Below are positions 41,604 through 50,385 of a stretch of DNA of 64,000 bases, one piece after another. The stretch is from Parabacteroides acidifaciens (lineage in GTDB: Bacteria > Bacteroidota > Bacteroidia > Bacteroidales > Tannerellaceae). The translations under genes and the position numbers were made by a program. How positions within the stretch are numbered: position 1 is the stretch's first letter; each line of letters opens with the position of its first letter. Where the stretch lies: contig NZ_QREV01000001.1 in the NCBI RefSeq assembly GCF_003363715.1, positions 124,001-188,000 on the forward strand. Reading direction: 5' to 3'. The notes beneath the pieces are model-generated. The model was not told the DNA's origin. It was given only the letters and a program-made list of their open reading frames with translations, and searched no databases.

Positions 41604-42811
41604 TTTAATAACGTTGCCAATTTGTTTACGATATCGACAGCCACTCCCTGTTTGCTCTTCAGCGGATAAGCGACCGACTCTCCTTCCTTGTCGATGATGG
41701 TGATCTTGTTCGTATCGCAACGGAAACCGGCACCTGCATCTCTCAACGAGTTGAGCACGATGAAATCGAGATTTTTCCGCTTCAGCTTGCCTTCTGCATG
41801 AGCGGCTTCATCATTCGTTTCGAGCGCGAACCCGACCAACACCTGCCCTTCCCGCTTGATGGCTCCCAGCGAGGCAGCAATGTCCTTGTTCGGGACCAGG
41901 CGAAGCGTCATCTCTCCTTTCGTCTCCCGCTTGATCTTTTCGGCAGCCTGCACATCCGGACGATAATCCGCGACAGCAGCACAAAGGATACCAGCATCTG
42001 CCTTCGGGAAAGCCGCCATAGCAGCCTGATACATCTCTTCGGCAGACTCGACATCGACCCTTTTGATGTTCGGATGAACCGTTTTCAAGGAAACCGGACC
42101 CGCTATTAGCGTTACCTCCGCTCCCTGCTGCACACAGGCTTCCGCCAGTGCAAATCCCATCTTTCCGGAAGAATAGTTACCTATAAAACGTACAGGATCT
42201 ATCTTTTCATATGTCGGACCGGCAGTTATTACAATCTTTTTTTTTTCGAGTTGTGTTTGGGAAGCAAAGAAATCCTCCAATGCAGCCACGATCTTATCCG
42301 GTTCTTCCATACGTCCCTTGCCAACCAAGTGACTGGCAAGTTCTCCTTCGGCAGGCTCGATGATACGGTTTCCGAATGAACGGAGACGATCCAGGTTATG
42401 CTGTGTGGAAGGATGTGCGAACATATCCAGATCCATTGCCGGAGCAACGAATACAGGCGCTTTACAAGACAGGTAAGTGGTGATCAGCATATTGTCGGCA
42501 ATGCCGTTTGCCATCTTCCCGATCGTCGAAGCCGTAGCCGGAGCGATCAGCATGACATCCGCCCAAAGGCCGAGATCGACATGGCTGTTCCACGTCCCGT
42601 CGCGGTTCGAGAAAAACTCGCTGATCACCGGATGGCTGCTCAAAGTCGATAAAGTAAGCGGCGTAATAAATTCTTTCCCGGCAGGCGTAATGACAACCTG
42701 AACCTCCGCCCCTTTCTTGACCAGCGAACGGATGATATAAGCCGCTTTATAAGCCGCAATACTCCCGGTTATACCTAATATGATATGTTTACCTTTTAAA
42801 TTATTCTCCAT
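41600..42811 (-). CDS. coaBC: Bifunctional phosphopantothenoylcysteine decarboxylase/phosphopantothenate-cysteine ligase
   Basis: This 403-aa enzyme performs the second and third steps of coenzyme A synthesis. The N-terminal flavoprotein half (1 to about 180) has GKHIILGITGSIAAYK and the decarboxylase segment VAPAMDLDMFAHPSTQ. The C-terminal ligase half (from about 190) starts with KIVITAGPTYEKIDPVRFIGNYSSGKMG. The ATG at 42811 is chosen because the reading frame further upstream runs through the repeat array and is not conserved-looking. It is coupled to the DUF4835 gene. Confidence 0.94.
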   Translation of the reverse strand: MENNLKGKHIILGITGSIAAYKAAYIIRSLVKKGAEVQVVITPAGKEFITPLTLSTLSSHPVISEFFSNRDGTWNSHVDLGLWADVMLIAPATASTIGKMANGIADNMLITTYLSCKAPVFVAPAMDLDMFAHPSTQHNLDRLRSFGNRIIEPAEGELASHLVGKGRMEEPDKIVAALEDFFASQTQLEKKKIVITAGPTYEKIDPVRFIGNYSSGKMGFALAEACVQQGAEVTLIAGPVSLKTVHPNIKRVDVESAEEMYQAAMAAFPKADAGILCAAVADYRPDVQAAEKIKRETKGEMTLRLVPNKDIAASLGAIKREGQVLVGFALETNDEAAHAEGKLKRKNLDFIVLNSLRDAGAGFRCDTNKITIIDKEGESVAYPLKSKQGVAVDIVNKLATLLK

Positions 42812-42836
42812 AACCCATTTCTGTATCTCTCCGGAC

Positions 42837-42938
42837 GAAACCGGAATTTCATAAGCATGAAACTTTTGTTCCATGGGCATGAAACTTTATTTCCATAGGC
42901 ATGGAACTTTTGTTTCATCGGCATGGAACTTTTTTCCC
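42837..42938. repeat. 22-bp-period palindrome array upstream of coaBC
   Basis: Five 14-mers start at 42837, 42859, 42881, 42903 and 42925: GAAACCGGAATTTC, GAAACTTTTGTTCC, GAAACTTTATTTCC, GGAACTTTTGTTTC and GGAACTTTTTTCCC. The 8-bp spacers are ATAAGCAT, ATGGGCAT, ATAGGCAT and ATCGGCAT; the last equals a spacer of the menF array. It lies between the yqhD-like stop and the coaBC start and could form part of the coaBC leader. Confidence 0.88.
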
Positions 42939-42956
42939 ATAAGCACGGGAGAGTGA

Positions 42957-44108
42957 TTACAAGCGCAGCGCCATAATCTCGCGAGCCACCTTGCTGTCGA
43001 TGTTATGATGTTCGCCCAGCTTCCATCCCTGCTTGTCGACAGGGGCAGCCAGTGCATCCAGATCTTTTTCCGTGATGCCGCACTCGCCGAGGCGTGTTTT
43101 CAATCCCATCCGGCGGAAGAAGTCTTCACAGGCTGCAATGGTTTTATGCGCACGTTCCTCTTCCGAACCTTCGGTAATACCGAATACGACTTCACCCATA
43201 CGAGCCAGTTTCACCTGTTTCTCTTTAAACATATAAGTCATGACGCCCGGCAAAAGAATGGCAAGTGTCTGTGCATGATCCAACCCGAACTGCGCCGTCA
43301 GCGAATAACCCATGCGATGGGATGACCAGTCTTGCGGAACTCCTTGGCCGATCCAGACATTCAACGCATTGGTTGCCGCCCACATCAGATTGGCACGGAT
43401 ATCGTAATCGTTCGGTTGATCCAGCACTTTCAAGCCTTCTTCGTGGATGACACGCATCAGGCCTTCCGAAAAAGCATCCTGCACTTTCGCATTGACCGGA
43501 TAGGTCAGATATTGTTCTACGACATGAATAAAGGAGTCGACAACCCCGTTCGCCACCTGACGGGCAGGCAATGAATAGGTTACTTCCGGGTCCAGGACAG
43601 AGAATTTCGGAAAGATCAGCGGACTGGCAAAATTCAGTTTCTCACGGGTCGACACACGCGAAATAACCGAACGTTCGTTCATCTCCGAGCCGGTAGCAGC
43701 CAACGTAAGCACCGTACCCAAAGGCAACGCACTCTTTATCTGACCGCCTTTTGAAAGAATATCCCAGGGATCTCCTTCAAAGCCAACGGAAACAGCAATA
43801 AACTTCGTAGCGTCGATCACCGAACCACCGCCTACCGCCAACAGAAAATCAATCTTCTTTTCCCTGACGATCTCCACTGCCTTCATGCAGGTCTCGTAAT
43901 GCGGATTCGCCTCTATGCCGGGAAACTCCGTTACGTCAAAACCTTTCAGGGCATCCGTCACTTGCTCATAGATGCCGTTTTTCTTAATGCTTCCGCCTCC
44001 ATACACCATCAAGACCTTGCTCCCTTCGGGAATCAAAGCAGACAAACGGGCAATGGAACCTTTGCCGAAAACAACCTTTACAGGGTTACAGAACTCAAAA
44101 TTATTCAT
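42957..44108 (-). CDS. Iron-containing alcohol dehydrogenase (YqhD/butanol dehydrogenase-like)
   Basis: This 383-aa NAD(P)H-dependent oxidoreductase reduces aldehydes. It has the group III pattern: GKGSIARL, VYGGGSIKKNGIY (NADPH site) and AVGGGSVIDATKFIA, with metal ligands from DSFIHVVEQYL and SHRMGYSLTAQFGLDHAQTLA. Length is normal. The gene lies between the exonuclease gene (5 bp away) and the repeat array before coaBC, within what I remember as an otherwise conserved housekeeping cluster. Confidence 0.9.
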   Translation of the reverse strand: MNNFEFCNPVKVVFGKGSIARLSALIPEGSKVLMVYGGGSIKKNGIYEQVTDALKGFDVTEFPGIEANPHYETCMKAVEIVREKKIDFLLAVGGGSVIDATKFIAVSVGFEGDPWDILSKGGQIKSALPLGTVLTLAATGSEMNERSVISRVSTREKLNFASPLIFPKFSVLDPEVTYSLPARQVANGVVDSFIHVVEQYLTYPVNAKVQDAFSEGLMRVIHEEGLKVLDQPNDYDIRANLMWAATNALNVWIGQGVPQDWSSHRMGYSLTAQFGLDHAQTLAILLPGVMTYMFKEKQVKLARMGEVVFGITEGSEEERAHKTIAACEDFFRRMGLKTRLGECGITEKDLDALAAPVDKQGWKLGEHHNIDSKVAREIMALRL

Positions 44109-44113
44109 TGTTC

Positions 44114-44884
44114 TTATTTTGAATTAAAACCTCTCAATTTAATTTCTGTCAACATCTTCTTGGTGTTCAATGGGAAATCGCCATTCATGATCCAGGAATA
44201 ATAGCCCGGATCATTCTTCAGCACCTCTTCCACCAAACGGCCTTTATATTTACCGAAGTTGATCACCTCTTCTCCCTTGTCGTTGTAAACCATACGGCCT
44301 GCAAAATCCACATTATTACCATAGCTCGAATATTGGGAAAGGAAATTGATGTCGTTCTGCAACTCCGGATAGCGGTCCAATTGCGCCTTCAGCACTTCAT
44401 AAGTCGCCATTGTATCGGCCTCCGCCGTATGGGCATTTTCAAGGCTTTTATCGCAATAGAACTTATAGGCTGCGGCAAGCGTACGCTGTTCCATCTTATG
44501 GAAAATGGTCTGCACATCCACAAACTTGCGTTTATTGAGGTCGATATCGACACCGGCACGAAGAAACTCTTCTGCCAACAATGGAATATCAAAACGGTTG
44601 GAATTGTATCCGGCCAGGTCGCACCCTTCAATCTGGGCTGCCAGCGATTTGGCTATTTCTTTAAAAGTAGGACAGTCTTTTACATCTTCATCCGTAATAC
44701 CATGGATAGCCGTAGATTCCGGTGGAATGGGCATTTCCGGATTGATCCGTCTCGTTTTAGACTCTTCTTTTCCGTTCGGGTGAACCTTCACAAAAGAGAT
44801 TTCGACGATACGGTCTTTTACAATATTAATACCCGTAGTCTCCAAATCGAAGAAGACTAACGGGTTTTTCAGGTTTAACTGCAT
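44114..44884 (-). CDS. DnaQ-like 3'-5' exonuclease with C-terminal QSregVF_b-like domain
   Basis: The 256-aa protein contains the DEDDh exonuclease motifs: FFDLETTG (D13, E15), NSNRFDIPLLAEEFL and ENAHTAEADT. A C-terminal domain (INFGKYKGRLVEEVLKNDPGYYSWIMNGDF, about 211-240) is found after such exonucleases in Bacteroidota. It is probably involved in DNA proofreading or processing. It lies 10 bp after dnaN in the same direction. Confidence 0.9.
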   Translation of the reverse strand: MQLNLKNPLVFFDLETTGINIVKDRIVEISFVKVHPNGKEESKTRRINPEMPIPPESTAIHGITDEDVKDCPTFKEIAKSLAAQIEGCDLAGYNSNRFDIPLLAEEFLRAGVDIDLNKRKFVDVQTIFHKMEQRTLAAAYKFYCDKSLENAHTAEADTMATYEVLKAQLDRYPELQNDINFLSQYSSYGNNVDFAGRMVYNDKGEEVINFGKYKGRLVEEVLKNDPGYYSWIMNGDFPLNTKKMLTEIKLRGFNSK

Positions 44885-44894
44885 TTCTTATGTA

Positions 44895-46019
44895 TTAATC
44901 ATTCAACATCATAGGCATCAGCAGCATCAGCAGGTCTTCATTCTCTTCGTTTTCAGAAGGAACGATCAGGCCGGCGCGTGAAGGATCAGCCAGTTCGAGT
45001 ATCACCTCTTCCGAGTTGATGTTGCTCAATATTTCAATCAGGTAAGTAGCTTTAAAGCCAATGCTCAATTCCGTTCCGTCGAAGTTGCAAACGATCTTTT
45101 CTTCAGCGGAAGTAGAGAAATCGATATCCTGGGCGGAAACCACCATCTCGCTTTCTTTCAACTGCAACTTCACAAGGCTGCTTGCCGGATTGGAGAAAAC
45201 GGAAACACGCTTCAGGGCGTTCAGGAAAGACACGCGGTCGATCGTCACCTTGAACGGGTTTTCCTGCGGGATCACACTGTTATAGTTCGGATAACGTCCT
45301 TCGATCAGGCGGCAAACCATTTCGAAGTTCGAACAGCGTACATAGGCGTTATTATCGTCGAACTTGATGACAACTGCTTCTTCCTCTTTCGAAAGCAGCC
45401 CTTTCAGGATGTTAGCCGGCTTCTTCGGTAAGATGAAAGATGCTCTTTCCGGCGATTTCACCGAAAGATTGCGCAGGCGCACCAGTTTATGCCCGTCGGA
45501 AGCGACAAAAGTCAGATCGTCCGTATGGATATCGAAGTAAACACCGTTCATGACCGGACGAAGCTCGTCGTCAGCAGTGGCAAAGAGAGAACGACTAATA
45601 CCGTTCAACAACATCTGCGCATCCATCGTAACGGAAATAGCATTCTCGTTCAAGGGTTTCTGCTGCGGATAAGTATCCCCTTTCTGCCCGATAAAATTAT
45701 ATTTACCATTCTGGAAATGGATAAAGATCTCCAGGTTTCCGTCGTTGATATCGAAAGTCAACGGTTGCTCGGGCAACTCTTTCAACGGGTCAAGTAAGAT
45801 TTTCGCAGAAACGGCAAAAAGCCCGCTTCCCTGTGCATTCATCACGTCGACAGATGTCACCAGACGTGTTTCAGCATCCGAAGCTGTTATAGTCAGTTTA
45901 TTACCTTCCAGGTCAAAAAGGAAACTGTCCAGGATAGGCAATGAATTCTTAGAAGCAATAACTTTGCTAATAGACTGCAAGCGTGATAACAGCGCAGTGC
46001 TGGATACATCAAATCTCAT
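44895..46019 (-). CDS. dnaN: DNA polymerase III beta subunit (sliding clamp)
   Basis: This 374-aa clamp protein has three repeated beta-clamp domains. Characteristic segments are MRFDVSSTALLSRLQSISKVIASKN, FVASDGHKLVRL, SFILPKKPANILKGLL and the closing LLMLLMPMMLND, in place of the usual C-terminal MPMRL. First gene of the cluster, with a TAATTTTG box at 46061-46068. Confidence 0.95.
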   Translation of the reverse strand: MRFDVSSTALLSRLQSISKVIASKNSLPILDSFLFDLEGNKLTITASDAETRLVTSVDVMNAQGSGLFAVSAKILLDPLKELPEQPLTFDINDGNLEIFIHFQNGKYNFIGQKGDTYPQQKPLNENAISVTMDAQMLLNGISRSLFATADDELRPVMNGVYFDIHTDDLTFVASDGHKLVRLRNLSVKSPERASFILPKKPANILKGLLSKEEEAVVIKFDDNNAYVRCSNFEMVCRLIEGRYPNYNSVIPQENPFKVTIDRVSFLNALKRVSVFSNPASSLVKLQLKESEMVVSAQDIDFSTSAEEKIVCNFDGTELSIGFKATYLIEILSNINSEEVILELADPSRAGLIVPSENEENEDLLMLLMPMMLND

Positions 46020-46060
46020 GGTTCTTAATTATTATATTGTTTTTATTATATTCGGCCACA

Positions 46061-46068
46061 CAAAATTA
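46061..46068 (-). promoter_or_regulatory. -7 promoter element for the dnaN cluster
   Basis: TAATTTTG on the minus strand, 42 bp before dnaN. Confidence 0.65.
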
Positions 46069-46102
46069 GGAAAATATTCCATATAACCATCCGTACGGGA
46101 AC

Positions 46103-46141
46103 AAAAAAAGAGGTTTCTCCCATCATCGGGAAAAACCTCTC
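46103..46141 (-). terminator. Intrinsic terminator of the rpmB-rpmG-DUF4295 unit
   Basis: On the minus strand AGAGGTTT pairs with AAACCTCT, followed by seven T residues. Confidence 0.88.
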
Positions 46142-46164
46142 TTTCTATTATCTATTACGCTCTA

Positions 46165-46317
46165 TTATTTCGCGAAATAATCTTTAACAGCTTCGTTAGG
46201 AATCATTTCTTCCTGGAAGATGTAAGCACCGGTCTTCGGGGACTTAACCATCTTGATTACTTTAGAATAGGTACGACCGTCACCTTTCTTAAATGTTGCA
46301 ACCGCTTTTTTTGCCAT
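46165..46317 (-). CDS. DUF4295 small protein next to ribosomal proteins
   Basis: This 50-aa basic protein (MAKKAVATFKKGDGRTYSKV at the start, IPNEAVKDYFAK at the end) matches DUF4295, a Bacteroidota protein encoded after L28 and L33. A ribosome-associated role is likely from context. It lies 14 bp after rpmG and is followed by the terminator at 46103-46141. Confidence 0.88.
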   Translation of the reverse strand: MAKKAVATFKKGDGRTYSKVIKMVKSPKTGAYIFQEEMIPNEAVKDYFAK

Positions 46318-46331
46318 TGTTTAATCTCCTC

Positions 46332-46520
46332 TTACTTAATTTCTTTGTGTAACGTCATCTTCTTCAGGATAGGATTGTACTTCATCAGCTCCAATCTCTG
46401 AGTTGTATTCTTTCTGTTCTTAGTTGTGATATAACGAGAAGTACCCGGCATACCACTTTCTTTGTGCTCAGTGCATTCAAGAATCACCTGAACTCTGTTA
46501 CCTTTTGCTTTCTTTGCCAT
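46332..46520 (-). CDS. rpmG: 50S ribosomal protein L33
   Basis: This 62-aa protein is recognised by the L33 pattern: [38 protein letters not shown]. No CxxC zinc pair is present; only one Cys (ECTEH) remains, so it is the zinc-independent type. Second gene of the L28-L33-DUF4295 unit, 19 bp after rpmB. Confidence 0.95.
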   Translation of the reverse strand: MAKKAKGNRVQVILECTEHKESGMPGTSRYITTKNRKNTTQRLELMKYNPILKKMTLHKEIK

Positions 46521-46539
46521 TTCTTATTTCCTCCTCAAA

Positions 46540-46779
46540 TTAAGCGTTTAAATAACCTTTTTCAGCAGCTTTCTTAATTGCTGCATCCAAACCAAGTTTA
46601 TTGATAGTACGCAAGCCAGCGGCTGAAATATTCAGGCTAACCCAACAGTCCTGTTCTACCCAGTAGAACTTTTTAGTAAACAGGTTCACATCAAACTTAC
46701 GTTTCGTTCTTCTCTTAGAGTGAGAAACGTTGTTGCCAACCATTGCTTTCTTTCCGGTAATTTGACAAATTTTAGACAT
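46540..46779 (-). CDS. rpmB: 50S ribosomal protein L28
   Basis: This 79-aa protein shows the L28 pattern: [29 protein letters not shown], then [23 protein letters not shown]. First gene of the unit; a TACCTTTG promoter box lies at 46903-46910, with a leader of about 120 nt in which I see no clear element. Confidence 0.95.
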   Translation of the reverse strand: MSKICQITGKKAMVGNNVSHSKRRTKRKFDVNLFTKKFYWVEQDCWVSLNISAAGLRTINKLGLDAAIKKAAEKGYLNA

Positions 46780-46902
46780 CGCTAATCTTTCTTTTTAATA
46801 TTACGAAATTTAAGTCAACTCCTGCTATCTGTCTTCCCTTTTTGCACTGCATCTTGAACAAAAACAAAGATTCTAATAGAGTTTCTCTTCTTTTACGGGG
46901 CA

Positions 46903-46910
46903 CAAAGGTA
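46903..46910 (-). promoter_or_regulatory. -7 promoter element for rpmB-rpmG
   Basis: TACCTTTG on the minus strand, 124 bp before rpmB. Confidence 0.65.
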
Positions 46911-46950
46911 CTAATTATTTTGATTTAAACACAAGAAATCAATAAATAAA

Positions 46951-48213
46951 TCAGCTCTTTCTGCTATTTTTCCTTAATTTATTCTGTATAAGAGTATCAA
47001 ACCCTGCTGCCGCATAAACCGTTATCGCAAAAAGATAGGGATAATGATAGCGGGATGTGATCACAAAAAGCAACGTCACAGCCGTTCCCAAAACAGGGAG
47101 CAACAAATAGACATTCCGCTGCCGCAACAGGTCGCGCCGGTTCACCCAGACATAGTAAAGGAAAAAGAGAAGGGCCAGATAATAGACCAGACTCTTTAAG
47201 AACAGCACTGCTATTAACTCCATCATTTTTAACCTATTGCCCTCTACATTCGAAAGTACCACTCTAAATCCCATATCCGGCTTCACCCGTTCCGTCCAAG
47301 TATCTTCGCAATACAAAGCCGCCAACTTGAACGGCACCTGCGAAAGATATTTCAACGGATTATCCAGTATCCAGCGAACCGACGCACGCTTCAGCAAACT
47401 GTCGCGCTCCATGTAGGTATAATCGCCGGGAGGCAGATAAATGTAATTATTCGGATCAGCGAAACCCTTAAAGTTAACCAGCCCGTTTGCATCGTCAAAT
47501 GAGCTCATCGCCAGATTAAATCCGCCGGAAACCGCCTGATAAACGAAATGGCCGGTCCTTGCCTTTGCACTCTGCCCGATCAGGAAAGCAGTCAGCACGA
47601 GCGGTAATGCCAATGCCGCATACTGCCGCCATCCCCTCTTTTCCACGATGAAATGGACAATTATCACCAATAAAAAGACAATCGCCAACGGCCGGAACCA
47701 GTTAGCCAGACTGATCATCACACCCGCCACCGCTATCGGCAACAGCTTACGGCTAAGACACAGTAGCAACGCTGTCAGCAACAGGAACGTAAACGGCAGA
47801 TCGGTCAACATGGCAATCGGAGTATAAAGATTCGAATAGATCAACATATAAATAATGGAAGAGATATACCCGATTCGCTCATTAAACAGTTTCCGGGCCA
47901 AGATCAACACCTCGAACACCATCGCAATGTTCAATAACAGATTCAGCAGGCGGACAAAAGAGAATGATCCGAGAAGAGAATGGATACCGATAAGCAGATT
48001 GACATATCCGGGGCCAAAAATAAACGGGTTATACAGGTTATGCGGCGCCGGATACCAAGTCCCCGCCTCTATACATTCCGTCGCATATTTGGCATAAAAA
48101 TAGGCATCATCATGGTTCGGCATATCCCAATACTTCACCACCAGGCAAACCTGTATGATCACCCACACCACAAACACAATCCCAAAAACAGCAGGTAACT
48201 TCCTCCCAATCAT
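46951..48213 (-). CDS. GT39/PMT-like membrane glycosyltransferase
   Basis: This 420-aa integral membrane protein has about 10 predicted helices. An acidic periplasmic loop after helix 1 (DMPNHDDAYFYAKYATE) matches the Asp motif of GT-C glycosyltransferases that use lipid-linked sugars. Later loops contain GHFVYQAVSGG and YIYLPPGDYTYMERDSLLKRA. The acceptor is unknown. The start at 48213 is chosen because the longer frame begins inside the promoter box (48235-48242). Confidence 0.75.
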   Translation of the reverse strand: MIGRKLPAVFGIVFVVWVIIQVCLVVKYWDMPNHDDAYFYAKYATECIEAGTWYPAPHNLYNPFIFGPGYVNLLIGIHSLLGSFSFVRLLNLLLNIAMVFEVLILARKLFNERIGYISSIIYMLIYSNLYTPIAMLTDLPFTFLLLTALLLCLSRKLLPIAVAGVMISLANWFRPLAIVFLLVIIVHFIVEKRGWRQYAALALPLVLTAFLIGQSAKARTGHFVYQAVSGGFNLAMSSFDDANGLVNFKGFADPNNYIYLPPGDYTYMERDSLLKRASVRWILDNPLKYLSQVPFKLAALYCEDTWTERVKPDMGFRVVLSNVEGNRLKMMELIAVLFLKSLVYYLALLFFLYYVWVNRRDLLRQRNVYLLLPVLGTAVTLLFVITSRYHYPYLFAITVYAAAGFDTLIQNKLRKNSRKS

Positions 48214-48234
48214 TATCTTTCCATTTTTGCCAGA

Positions 48235-48242
48235 CAAAGATA
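48235..48242 (-). promoter_or_regulatory. -7 promoter element for the GT39-like gene
   Basis: TATCTTTG on the minus strand, 21 bp before the chosen start. Confidence 0.6.
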
Positions 48243-48378
48243 GCCCTTTTCACCGGAAATCTTTCTATCATAGATTATTTCTATAGCATCATATCAAAAA
48301 CGGCCGGTCTTTTTCGCAACAAATCCAATCACCCGAAGGTTCTTATTTAAAAGGAACATAAAATAAAACAAATTAATT

Positions 48379-48981
48379 ATGGCACGAGATTTTAAAGAAG
48401 CATTGAGACATCGCAGAACGTATTACCATATCACGAACAGTTCTCCGATATCAGACGAACAGATCAAAGAAATAATAGACTTCGCTGTTATGAACGTCCC
48501 TTCCGCCTTTAACTCACAATCAACCCGCATTGTGTTATTATTAGGCAAGAACCATAAACGCCTTTGGGAGATCACAAAGGAGACATTGCAACGGCTGGTT
48601 TCAGCTGAAGTATTCAAAGGGACAGAAGCCAAAATCGACGGTAGCCTGGCTGCCGGATACGGAACAATTCTGTTTTTCGAGGATAAAGCCGTAATCGAAC
48701 AATTGCAGGATTCATTCCCGACCTACCACGATAAATTCCCCATCTGGGCGCAACAGACTTCCGCCATGCACCAATTGGCCATCTGGACCATGTTAGAAGA
48801 TGCCGGCCTGGGCGCATCCCTGCAACATTACAATCCGCTAATCGATGACACCGTATGCGCAGAATGGAAACTCGACCCTAAATGGGAACTCATCGCCCAA
48901 ATGCCTTTCGGAACGCCGACAGAAGAACCGGGGCCGAAAGAGATCAAACCGTTGGACAAAAGAGTGCTGGTATTCAAATAA
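48379..48981 (+). CDS. Nitroreductase-family protein (Hbn1/fatty-acid-repression-mutant type)
   Basis: This 200-aa FMN-dependent oxidoreductase has the family start FKEALRHRRTYYHI (FMN-phosphate contact RHRR), NVPSAFNSQSTRIVLLLG, and FPIWAQQTSAMHQLAIWTMLEDAGLGASLQHYNP. This is the pattern of the short Hbn1/YfkO-like branch. The substrate is unknown. The final residues are followed by the convergent regulator gene and its terminator. Confidence 0.88.
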   Translation: MARDFKEALRHRRTYYHITNSSPISDEQIKEIIDFAVMNVPSAFNSQSTRIVLLLGKNHKRLWEITKETLQRLVSAEVFKGTEAKIDGSLAAGYGTILFFEDKAVIEQLQDSFPTYHDKFPIWAQQTSAMHQLAIWTMLEDAGLGASLQHYNPLIDDTVCAEWKLDPKWELIAQMPFGTPTEEPGPKEIKPLDKRVLVFK

Positions 48982-49009
48982 AAAAACGAGGGGCTTGTAA
49001 AAGCCTCTC
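48980..49009 (-). terminator. Intrinsic terminator of the 49 kb HTH gene
   Basis: On the minus strand GAGAGGCTT pairs with AAGCCCCTC (one wobble), followed by seven T residues. The stem overlaps the stop codon of the minus-strand gene. Confidence 0.8.
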
Positions 49010-49985
49010 ATTTCAACACCTCATCTATGATCTTATGCTGTTTATTGAAAAACAGGCGCCTTTCGATACGTCCGCCTTCGGAGAGCAGGGTGGAAAGCTT
49101 GCAGAATGACCGGACCCACTCCTGCATCTTCTTAAAGTTACCACTGGTATCTGTAGACATGGAAAAGCTGAAATTCGTTTTAAACAAGGCCAGTGACTGC
49201 TTTTCGGAAGTAAAATAACCGGTTGTAAATCCCAGGTTCATAGCTGAAACATAAAACTTATAATCCGGCGGCAAGGCAAATTCCGGAGTATAAGTCCCGT
49301 TCAAAAACATTTCCAACTTGACCAAAAACTCTTTGAGTTCATTTTTGATTTCGTCTTTCTCTTGCGTACTGATAATACGCATCTTATGGAAATTATGTAT
49401 TTCTATACTTATATTCCATATCAAGGCATTATCCCAGACATAAAACCCTTTCTGGAAATTATATATATCATAGAATTTCTCCACGATTTTAAGCAACCGG
49501 CCTGGTGGTTCCCAGCTGGCAAAATCACTGAATTCTTCCGATTGTACAAAATAACTGCCCCATTTGAAAAACACAAACTTCATAAGAATCGGAGAATGCA
49601 CATAACATTCCAACGGCAAGGCATGGTACACATTGCCGGTTTCACTTTCTTCATCCAGACCGATTTCCCTCACTTTCTCGATATTGGAATCCAGTAAGTC
49701 ATACAACGGATCCATAGATTGATATGCCGACGGCAGCCCCAAGATGACAGGCACCCATTGAAGTCCTAAATCCTGGTACAAAAGACTGTCCAAGGATATG
49801 TTCAAAGCTTTAGCCAGGATCCCCATTTCCCTGACGGAAAAGTTTACTTTGCCTGCCAGCCTTCTATAGGCAGACTCCTTCTCCAGTTTGAGAATGTCAG
49901 ATATGAGGTAGACAAGATCAGCTTTCTTAATTCCCCTATTCTGCAATTCTTCGATAAATATATCATGTAGATCTTTCTTTTTCAT
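49008..49985 (-). CDS. HTH-domain transcriptional regulator-like protein next to the fimbrial operon
   Basis: This 325-aa cytosolic protein begins with a helix-turn-helix region (LVYLISDILKLEKESAYRRLAGKVNFSVREMGILAKALNISLDSLL, about residues 24-69), similar to BetR-type or XRE-type domains. The rest (about 70-325) is a mixed alpha/beta region I do not recognise. The start at 49985 matches the -7 box TAATTTTG (50019-50026). It is divergent from the fimbrial operon, so control of that operon is a natural guess. Confidence 0.65.
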   Translation of the reverse strand: MKKKDLHDIFIEELQNRGIKKADLVYLISDILKLEKESAYRRLAGKVNFSVREMGILAKALNISLDSLLYQDLGLQWVPVILGLPSAYQSMDPLYDLLDSNIEKVREIGLDEESETGNVYHALPLECYVHSPILMKFVFFKWGSYFVQSEEFSDFASWEPPGRLLKIVEKFYDIYNFQKGFYVWDNALIWNISIEIHNFHKMRIISTQEKDEIKNELKEFLVKLEMFLNGTYTPEFALPPDYKFYVSAMNLGFTTGYFTSEKQSLALFKTNFSFSMSTDTSGNFKKMQEWVRSFCKLSTLLSEGGRIERRLFFNKQHKIIDEVLK

Positions 49986-50018
49986 ATTTGTCACATTATT
50001 ATATATGAATAGAAAACA

Positions 50019-50026
50019 CAAAATTA
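50019..50026 (-). promoter_or_regulatory. -7 promoter element for the HTH regulator
   Basis: TAATTTTG on the minus strand, 34 bp before the start codon at 49985. Confidence 0.6.
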
Positions 50027-50191
50027 CGGGTATCGAAATATAAGAAAAATTATCAAAAGGCACAAGGTCCAAACTGCTAAAAAAAGACAGAGTTTCAAAC
50101 TTAGCCCCATCGCCCTGAGTTTTTCTCCTTTTCTGTCAATATCCGGACAGGCTTCCTCCAAAAAGTCCATAAACAACATCTTTATTCCCAT
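50024..50191 (-). CDS. Possible small single-pass membrane protein
   Basis: A 55-codon frame (MGIKMLFMDFLEEACPDIDRK near the start) ends with one strong membrane helix (LKLCLFLAVWTLCLLIIFLIF). It overlaps the promoter of the regulator gene at its 3' end. The helix supports a real product; the position and the lack of a clear ribosome site argue against. The frame can be extended upstream to 50317. Confidence 0.3.
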   Translation of the reverse strand: MGIKMLFMDFLEEACPDIDRKGEKLRAMGLSLKLCLFLAVWTLCLLIIFLIFRYP

Positions 50192-50385
50192 CGTTTTGCA
50201 GAATAATCTATGTTCAAACATCTTCCTCCTCAAAAAAGGTTCTAACCCTTCATTTTCACCTGATAAAGTTGTCTTTTTTCGCACTTCATAATAGCGGAAC
50301 TTTGCCCTTGAAAACAAAAAGAATTTTATGCGTATGCAAAAAGTTATATTATCATTTACTTAATCACAATTAAAAAAACAAGACA

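Larger units (their letters stand above)
49986..50385. other. Intergenic region between HTH regulator and fimbrial operon
   Basis: This roughly 400-bp divergent region contains the regulator promoter and a possible small minus-strand gene (next entry). For the plus strand I see no full TAnnTTTG box; GAACTTTG at about 50298-50305 is the nearest partial match. No inverted repeats flanking a promoter, as would mark an invertible switch, were seen here. Confidence 0.4.

Noticed and set aside
35888-42938. The 22-bp arrays as CRISPR loci
   Set aside because: Units are 14 bp with 8-bp spacers, much shorter than CRISPR repeats and spacers, and no cas gene is in the window.
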